A program made the position numbers and the translations under genes. From Erwinia piriflorinigrans CFBP 5888 (lineage in GTDB: Bacteria; Pseudomonadota; Gammaproteobacteria; Enterobacterales; Enterobacteriaceae), in assembly GCF_001050515.1 (NCBI RefSeq), contig NZ_CAHS01000003.1, forward strand, positions 1-40,227: a stretch of 40,227 nt of DNA, read 5' to 3'. Positions 35,114-40,227 of this stretch are shown one piece after another (within the stretch, counting starts at the first letter, position 1; every line of letters starts with the position of its first letter). A model generated the notes under the pieces. The model was not told the origin of the DNA. It was given only the letters and a program-made list of their open reading frames with translations, and did no database searches.

Positions 35114-35704
35114 ATGTTACGTAATCCGATTCATTTGCGGCTGGAAAAGCTGGAAAGCTGGCAGCACGTTACTTTTATGGCCTGCCTGTGTGAACGCATG
35201 GCCCCCAATTATCGCGAGTTTTGCCAGCAAACGGGTTTTGGTGATGGCCAGCTGTATCGCCGTATTCTTGACCTTTTATGGGAAACGCTGGTGGTGAAAG
35301 ACGCGAAGGTGAACTTCGACAGTCAGCTGGAGAAGCTGGAAGAGGCTATTCCCTCCGCAGATAATTACGATCTTTACGGTGTTTACCCGGCGATTGATGC
35401 TTGCGTGGCGCTGAGCGAACTGCTGCATTCGCGTCTCAGTGGCGAAACCTTGACGCACGCCATTGCCGTTAGTGAGGCCTCGATCACCACCGTCGCCATG
35501 CTGGAAATGACCCAGGCCGGTCGCGAAATGACCGAAGAAGAGCTGAAGGTTAACCCCGCCGTGGAAGAGGAATGGGACATCCAGTGGGAGATATTCCGCC
35601 TTCTCGCTGCCTGTGAAGAGCGTGATGTAGAATTGATAAAAGGGCTGCGATCCGACCTGCGGGAATCGGGGATAAGTAACATCGGTATAAATTTTCAGCA
35701 GTAA
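35114..35704 (+). CDS. yjaG: DUF416 family protein YjaG
   Basis: A 196-residue cytoplasmic protein, the same length as E. coli YjaG. It is mainly helical and acidic, with blocks CERMAPNYREFC, NYDLYGVYPAIDACVAL and EWDIQWEIFRLL. The function is unknown. It lies 65 bp after nfi and 188 bp before hupA, conserving the E. coli order. Confidence 0.92.
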   Translation: MLRNPIHLRLEKLESWQHVTFMACLCERMAPNYREFCQQTGFGDGQLYRRILDLLWETLVVKDAKVNFDSQLEKLEEAIPSADNYDLYGVYPAIDACVALSELLHSRLSGETLTHAIAVSEASITTVAMLEMTQAGREMTEEELKVNPAVEEEWDIQWEIFRLLAACEERDVELIKGLRSDLRESGISNIGINFQQ

Positions 35705-35892
35705 GACGATAAAACGTGACCTCAATTCTGATTTGTAGCGCCTTTGGGCTTCACATTCGCCCCCTGTCTGGTCTACATTTGGGGGGCTGAAAAATGTTGC
35801 TATCGGTGCGTGTATGCAGGAGAGTGCCAGAAACTGGTTTTTCCCTCGCACTCGATGCTTAGCAAGCGATAACTACACTGTAAGGATAACTT

Positions 35893-36165
35893 ATGAACAA
35901 GACTCAACTGATTGATGTAATTGCGGACAAAGCGGACCTGTCTAAGACCCAGGCCAAAGCTGCACTGGAATCCACCCTGGCAGCGATTACTGAGTCTCTG
36001 AAAGAAGGTGATGCTGTACAACTGGTTGGTTTTGGTACTTTTAAAGTTAATCACCGTGCTGAGCGTACTGGCCGCAACCCACAGACTGGCAAAGAAATCA
36101 AAATTGCTGCTGCAAACGTGCCGGCATTCGTATCTGGTAAAGCTTTGAAAGACGCTGTTAAGTAA
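35893..36165 (+). CDS. hupA: DNA-binding protein HU-alpha
   Basis: HU-alpha is a small nucleoid protein that bends and compacts DNA, as a homodimer or with HU-beta. The 90-residue protein starts [20 protein letters not shown]. The DNA-contacting beta arm contains [14 protein letters not shown] with the intercalating proline near residue 63. AAGGATAA precedes the ATG. The upstream 188-bp gap probably holds its promoter, which I could not fix by eye. A GC-rich terminator follows. Confidence 0.98.
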   Translation: MNKTQLIDVIADKADLSKTQAKAALESTLAAITESLKEGDAVQLVGFGTFKVNHRAERTGRNPQTGKEIKIAAANVPAFVSGKALKDAVK

Positions 36166-36193
36166 TCGTCTGACGATGAAAAAAGCGTAAACA

Positions 36194-36219
36194 GGGGGGC
36201 GATTTTGCCCCCTTTGTTT
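36194..36219 (+). terminator. hupA terminator
   Basis: GGGGGC (36195-36200) and GCCCCC (36207-36212) pair across GATTTT and are followed by a T-rich tail, about 30 bp after the hupA stop. Confidence 0.85.
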
Positions 36220-36303
36220 AGCTCATTTTCCTTACCTTTGATCCCCGGCTTCAGCACGCCTGCTGCTGACGCGAGGCGATGATGCCGTGATACTTCTATC
36301 CTG

Positions 36304-36966
36304 ATGAAACCGATCGCTTTTACCCAACATATCCCCCTTTTCATGCTGATGCTGTTAGCAGGCTGTAGCTCACATTCCGATCTGCCAGACTTTACGGCCA
36401 GCGGATATCTTGCCGATCGCGGTACTGTGCGCATCTGGCGTAAGAATCAGCAGCAAGGGGTGCGCCTGATGACGGTTTATACACCCTTTAACGGTGCAAC
36501 CGTGGAGACCAGCGACTACCTCTGGCAACAGGGAAAACTGACTTCGATAGAGCGTCATGTGACCGGCAGCCAGCCTGACGATGTGACACTGCGCTTCGGC
36601 CAGCAGGGTAATGTGAGTTTTATGCAGCGCCAGCTTGCCGGAAGGCGTGAAGCGCTCTCGGCTGATGCGGTTGCGATGTATCAGTTTGATGGCCAGCGTA
36701 TGCTGAAAATAAGCGATGACCTGTTGTCAGGGCGCGTTTTGCTAAAGCAAGGCAAATGGCAGCCGGATGGTTCCGTGATCGGTTGTCAGGGTGAGCGCGT
36801 GCGCCCCGAACTGGACAGCACAGAGCTGGAGCGTGTCGCACGCCAGCAGCGTGATATATCTGGCCTTCCAGGCATCGCATGGCTGGAGGCACCGGCCGGC
36901 ACGGAGCTGCTGATGGTCACTGCCACCAATTTGTGCCAAAACACGCCAAAAGAAGACGATTTCTGA
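36304..36966 (+). CDS. yjaH: DUF1481 lipoprotein YjaH
   Basis: A 220-residue predicted outer-membrane or periplasmic lipoprotein. The N-terminal signal ends with the lipobox LLAG-C, with Cys21 as the lipidated residue. The rest is beta-rich and without known catalytic motifs. In E. coli yjaH also follows hupA. There is no strong ribosome site at this ATG. A terminator for the opposite strand's purHD lies immediately downstream. The function is unknown. Confidence 0.85.
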   Translation: MKPIAFTQHIPLFMLMLLAGCSSHSDLPDFTASGYLADRGTVRIWRKNQQQGVRLMTVYTPFNGATVETSDYLWQQGKLTSIERHVTGSQPDDVTLRFGQQGNVSFMQRQLAGRREALSADAVAMYQFDGQRMLKISDDLLSGRVLLKQGKWQPDGSVIGCQGERVRPELDSTELERVARQQRDISGLPGIAWLEAPAGTELLMVTATNLCQNTPKEDDF

Positions 36967-36970
36967 GCGT

Positions 36971-36995
36971 AAAAAAGGGCGATCGAAGATCGCCC
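36971..36995 (-). terminator. purHD terminator
   Basis: GGGCGATC and GATCGCCC pair perfectly across a 3-base loop. On the minus strand six T follow. It lies 46 bp past the purD stop and 5 bp past convergent yjaH. Confidence 0.9.
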
Positions 36996-37040
36996 CTGTG
37001 CCAGACCGTTTAGTGCAATAACGCTGGCCCGCCCGCGATG

Positions 37041-38321
37041 TTATTGACGATTGATAGCGCGATAGCCAATATCCGAGCGGCAGAAGCTGCCATTCCATGA
37101 AATCGGCTTTGCCAGCTGGTAAGCGCGCTGCTGCGCTGCGGCAACGTCTTCACCCAGCGCCGTGACGCACAGTACGCGGCCACCGTTAGTCACTACCCGA
37201 TCGTCCTGCATCGTGGTGCCCGCGTGGAACACCTTCCCGTCAGCCACTTCTTCCACAGGCAGGCCGTGGATCGGCTCACCATTGACATAATCCCCCGGAT
37301 AGCCACCCGCTGCCAGCACCACTCCCAGTGACGGACGCGGATCCCATAGGGAGTCTTTCTGATCCAGCTTACCGTCTACGGCAGCCAGACACAGATCGAC
37401 CAGATCGGATTGCAGACGCAGCATTATCGGCTGGGTTTCCGGATCGCCGAAACGGCAGTTAAATTCGATCACCTTTGGCTGACCACTTTTATCGATCATC
37501 AAACCGGCATACAGGAATCCGGTATAGACATTGCCCTCGGTCGCCATGCCACGGACAGTGGGCCAGATGACTTCATCCATGACTCGCTGGTGGATTTCGT
37601 CAGTGACCACTGGTGCCGGAGAGTAAGCGCCCATACCACCGGTGTTCGGGCCGGTATCGCCATCACCCACCCGTTTGTGATCCTGGCTGGTGGCCATTGG
37701 CAACACGTTTTCGCCATCCACCATGACAATAAAGCTGGCTTCTTCGCCGTCGAGGAACTCTTCTACCACGATGCGGTGACCCGCATCACCGAAAGCGTTA
37801 CCTGCCAGCATATCCTGGATGGCGTCTTCCGCTTCCTGTAGCGTCATGGCAACGATCACCCCTTTACCCGCCGCCAGACCATCGGCCTTAATCACAATCG
37901 GTGCGCCTTTCTCGCGAACGTAGGCAAGAGCCGGTCCGACCTCGGTAAAGTTCTGGTATTCGGCTGTCGGGATCTGATGACGTGCGAGGAAGTCTTTGGT
38001 GAATGCCTTAGAGCCTTCCAGCTGCGCAGCGGCCTGAGTAGGGCCGAAGATTTTCAGTCCGGCGCTGCGGAATGCGTCCACCACGCCGATAACCAGCGGG
38101 GCTTCCGGGCCGACAATCGTCAGGTCGATTTTCTCATTCAGGGCAAAGTCCAACAGTCCCTGAATATCGGTAGGGCTGATAGCCACATTTTGTAAGGCTG
38201 GCTCCAGCGCCGTTCCAGCATTGCCAGGAGCAACAAATATACGTTCAGCCAGCGGGGACTGAGCGGCTTTCCAGGCTAACGCATGCTCACGGCCACCGTT
38301 ACCTATCACTAAAATTTTCAT
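37041..38321 (-). CDS. purD: Phosphoribosylamine--glycine ligase (GAR synthetase)
   Basis: PurD is an ATP-grasp enzyme for step 2 of purine synthesis, joining phosphoribosylamine and glycine. The 426-residue protein starts MKILVIGNGGREHALAW. Conserved blocks are IVGPEAPLV, KADGLAAGKGV (ATP-binding Lys), VVEEFLDGEEAS and EFNCRFGDPETQ. It lies 14 bp after purH in the same minus-strand operon. E. coli has zraPSR between yjaH and purD; here the two genes are directly convergent. Confidence 0.97.
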   Translation of the reverse strand: MKILVIGNGGREHALAWKAAQSPLAERIFVAPGNAGTALEPALQNVAISPTDIQGLLDFALNEKIDLTIVGPEAPLVIGVVDAFRSAGLKIFGPTQAAAQLEGSKAFTKDFLARHQIPTAEYQNFTEVGPALAYVREKGAPIVIKADGLAAGKGVIVAMTLQEAEDAIQDMLAGNAFGDAGHRIVVEEFLDGEEASFIVMVDGENVLPMATSQDHKRVGDGDTGPNTGGMGAYSPAPVVTDEIHQRVMDEVIWPTVRGMATEGNVYTGFLYAGLMIDKSGQPKVIEFNCRFGDPETQPIMLRLQSDLVDLCLAAVDGKLDQKDSLWDPRPSLGVVLAAGGYPGDYVNGEPIHGLPVEEVADGKVFHAGTTMQDDRVVTNGGRVLCVTALGEDVAAAQQRAYQLAKPISWNGSFCRSDIGYRAINRQ

Positions 38322-38335
38322 CTGGAACTCCGTAA

Positions 38336-39925
38336 TTAATGGCGGAAGTGGCGCATGTCGGTGAAGATCATTGCAATGCCATGTTCATCCGCCGCAGCGA
38401 TCACTTCATCATCACGAATCGAGCCACCCGGCTGGATCACGCAGGTAATGCCAACGGCGGCGGCGGCATCAATACCGTCACGGAACGGGAAGAAGGCGTC
38501 AGAGGCCATCGCCGAACCTTTCACTTCCAGACCTTCATCGGCGGCTTTGATACCGGCGATTTTAGCGGAATAAACACGGCTCATCTGACCGGCACCTATG
38601 CCGATGGTCATATTGTCACGCGCATAGACAATGGCGTTCGACTTAACAAACTTAGCCACTTTCCAGCAGAACAGCGCATCACGCAGTTCGTGCTCATTCG
38701 GCTGGCGCTTGCTGACAACACGCAGCTGGCTGTCACTCACCATACCGAGATCGCGGTCCTGCACCAGCAGGCCACCGTTGACACGCTTAAAGTCGAGGCC
38801 CGTCTGGCGCTGTTGCCACTGACCGCAGGTCAACACGCGCACGTTCTGTTTCGCAGCGGTTATCTTCAGCGCAGCATCGCTGGCGGAAGGCGCAATGATC
38901 ACTTCGACAAACTGGCGGCTGATAATCGCCTGTGCGGTGGCTTCGTCCAGCTCACGGTTGAAAGCAATAATGCCGCCGAAAGCAGAGGTCGGGTCGGTTT
39001 GATAAGCTCGCTCGTAGGCTTCAAAAATGGCGCTGCCTGTGGCAACGCCACAGGGGTTGGCATGCTTGACGATAACGCAAGCTGGCTGGTCGAACTCTTT
39101 TACGCACTCCAGCGCCGCATCGGTATCGGCGATGTTGTTATAAGAGAGGGCTTTTCCCTGTACCTGCTGCGCAGTGGCGACGGACGCTTCACTGATATTC
39201 TCTTCTATATAGAAGGCAGCCTGCTGGTGGCTGTTTTCACCGTAGCGCATATCCTGCTTCTTGATGAAGTTAAGATTCAGCGTGCGTGGGAAACGACCGG
39301 CGGGTTCGGTTGATTCACCGTGGTAGGCCGGCACCATACTGCCGAAGTAGTTGGCAATCATACTGTCGTAAGCCGCGGTATGTTCGAAAGCTTTGATCGC
39401 CAGGTCAAAACGGGTTGCCAGCGTCAGCGAATTATCATTGGCATCTAATTCCGCAAGAATGGCCTGATAATCGCCGCTCTTGACCACGATAGCCACGTCC
39501 TTATGATTCTTGGCGGCAGAGCGCACCATCGTTGGGCCACCGATATCGATATTCTCAACCGCATCTTCCAGCGAACAGTCTGCACGGGCTACGGTTTGCG
39601 CGAACGGATAGAGGTTAACGACGACCATATCAACAGGTGAGATGCCGTGTTCAGCCATAATGGCATCATCCTGGCCACGACGTCCTAAAATGCCGCCATG
39701 CACTTTCGGATGTAGCGTTTTAACACGCCCATCCATCATTTCCGGGAATCCAGTGTAATCGGAGACTTCAGTAACAGGCAGACCGGCATCAGCCAGCAGG
39801 CGGGCAGTCCCTCCAGTGGAGAGCAGCTCGACACCGCGCTGGGAAAGCGCCCGTGCGAATTCGAGGATACCGGCTTTGTCAGACACGCTGAGAAGCGCGC
39901 GGCGTACAGGACGATGTTGTTGCAT
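38336..39925 (-). CDS. purH: Bifunctional AICAR transformylase/IMP cyclohydrolase
   Basis: PurH catalyses the last two steps of IMP synthesis. The 529-residue protein has the N-terminal cyclohydrolase domain ([40 protein letters not shown]) and the C-terminal transformylase domain with the catalytic KHANPCGVA. The C-terminal block [12 protein letters not shown] is present. It is first in the purHD operon. A PurR operator and a -10 box TACAAT lie about 130 bp upstream, and the leader has a strong predicted fold. Confidence 0.97.
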   Translation of the reverse strand: MQQHRPVRRALLSVSDKAGILEFARALSQRGVELLSTGGTARLLADAGLPVTEVSDYTGFPEMMDGRVKTLHPKVHGGILGRRGQDDAIMAEHGISPVDMVVVNLYPFAQTVARADCSLEDAVENIDIGGPTMVRSAAKNHKDVAIVVKSGDYQAILAELDANDNSLTLATRFDLAIKAFEHTAAYDSMIANYFGSMVPAYHGESTEPAGRFPRTLNLNFIKKQDMRYGENSHQQAAFYIEENISEASVATAQQVQGKALSYNNIADTDAALECVKEFDQPACVIVKHANPCGVATGSAIFEAYERAYQTDPTSAFGGIIAFNRELDEATAQAIISRQFVEVIIAPSASDAALKITAAKQNVRVLTCGQWQQRQTGLDFKRVNGGLLVQDRDLGMVSDSQLRVVSKRQPNEHELRDALFCWKVAKFVKSNAIVYARDNMTIGIGAGQMSRVYSAKIAGIKAADEGLEVKGSAMASDAFFPFRDGIDAAAAVGITCVIQPGGSIRDDEVIAAADEHGIAMIFTDMRHFRH

Positions 39926-39949
39926 GAGGTTTATCCCTTGGCTTTGGAT

Positions 39950-40046
39950 CGCATATAAAGAGCGTTATGTGAAACTTCGGTGTTTTCTTCTATATATAGA
40001 GAAGATAAGTTTCATATAACGCCCCTGAAGGGGCTGAATCTATGCG
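39950..40046 (-). promoter_or_regulatory. Structured purHD leader (candidate three-way junction)
   Basis: On the minus strand, CGCATA/TATGCG (40046-40041 with 39955-39950) would close a junction. Inside lie hairpin GCCCC-TTCA-GGGGC (40034-40021) and a long hairpin whose arms (40022-40007 and 39977-39962) pair over 16 bp with one A-C mismatch. That second arm is capped by a TCTTC/GAAGA stem. The two hairpins share a base or two at the join. Confidence 0.55.
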
Positions 40047-40051
40047 CGGGC

Positions 40052-40073
40052 ATTGTAGCGAAAACGTTTGCGC
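40052..40073 (-). promoter_or_regulatory. PurR operator and purHD -10 box
   Basis: GCGCAAACGTTTTCGC on the minus strand (40073-40058) matches the PurR consensus core (ACGCAAACGTTTTCNT) except for the outermost bases. TACAAT (40057-40052) directly follows it and fits the purHD -10. PurR with hypoxanthine or guanine should therefore repress purHD, as in E. coli. Confidence 0.88.
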
Positions 40074-40105
40074 GATGCTCGTCAAAATTATCGCAATACG
40101 AGTTG

Positions 40106-40126
40106 TGTGGATAAGTTTGTGCATAA
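40106..40126 (+). promoter_or_regulatory. Two adjacent DnaA-box matches
   Basis: TGTGGATAA (40106-40114) is the exact complement of consensus TTATCCACA. TGTGCATAA (40118-40126) matches TTATNCACA on the same strand, 12 bp on. They lie between the purHD promoter and the rrn P1 promoter. Binding and function are unproven. Confidence 0.5.
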
Positions 40127-40190
40127 CAGGGTATAAGGCAGGGTTTTGCTGGGGATTGCAGCAAACAGTCAAATTAGTGCAATTTAACCC

Positions 40191-40218
40191 TTGTCACCGG
40201 TCGAGAACTCCCTATAAT
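40191..40218 (+). promoter_or_regulatory. rRNA operon P1 promoter (rrnE position)
   Basis: TTGTCA (40191-40196) and TATAAT (40213-40218) are separated by the 16-bp spacer typical of rrn P1. A GC-rich discriminator GCGCC follows, as needed for ppGpp/DksA control. An A/T-rich tract upstream (about 40168-40188) fits an UP element. The rRNA genes lie right of the window. Confidence 0.92.
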
Positions 40219-40227
40219 GCGCCTCCA

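Overview
The window is an enterobacterial chromosome segment, most like the Erwinia/Pantoea side of the order. The order murB-birA-coaA, thrU-tyrU-glyT-thrT-tufB, secE-nusG, rplKAJL-rpoBC, thiCE, rsd/nudC, hemE-nfi-yjaG-hupA-yjaH and purHD is the one known from E. coli between rRNA operons rrnB and rrnE. Both edges fit: the window opens with an rrnB T2-like terminator and closes with a textbook rrn P1 promoter, so it is the interval between two co-oriented rRNA operons. The genus is inferred from gene content and is not certain.

Region 1 (1-18.1 kb) is conserved core: cell-wall and cofactor genes, four tRNAs with tufB, then the secretion, antitermination, ribosomal protein and RNA polymerase operons. 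The known control elements are visible: the tRNA-tufB promoter, the rplK promoter and L1 site, the rplJ promoter and L10 leader, the rplL-rpoB attenuator hairpin and the rpoC terminator.

Region 2 (18.1-28.8 kb) is accessory. It holds a Qnr-like pentapeptide-repeat protein, an AT-rich leader with two unreported-looking 40-codon ORFs, and a seven-gene chaperone-usher fimbrial cluster. The cluster's order and protein features match the K88/F4 (fae) family: tip pilin, usher, chaperone, minor pilin, major pilin, then two more K88-like pilins. A DUF1127 (YjiS-like) protein and a MocR-type regulator (YjiR-like) follow. This block sits where thiFSGH is normally found, and thiE is the last thi gene here.

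Region 3 (28.8-40.2 kb) is core again: TPP-riboswitch-controlled thiCE, rsd and nudC divergent, hemE-nfi, yjaG, hupA, yjaH and PurR-controlled purHD. E. coli carries zraPSR between yjaH and purD; it is absent here. The purHD leader can fold into a three-way junction, and two DnaA-box matches lie between purH and the terminal rrn P1 promoter.

The points most worth a second look are the K88-like cluster with its two small leader ORFs in place of thiFSGH, the purHD leader structure, the structured tyrU-glyT spacer, and the promoter embedded in a terminator upstream of rplK. I found no CRISPR array, integrase, transposase or IS end.
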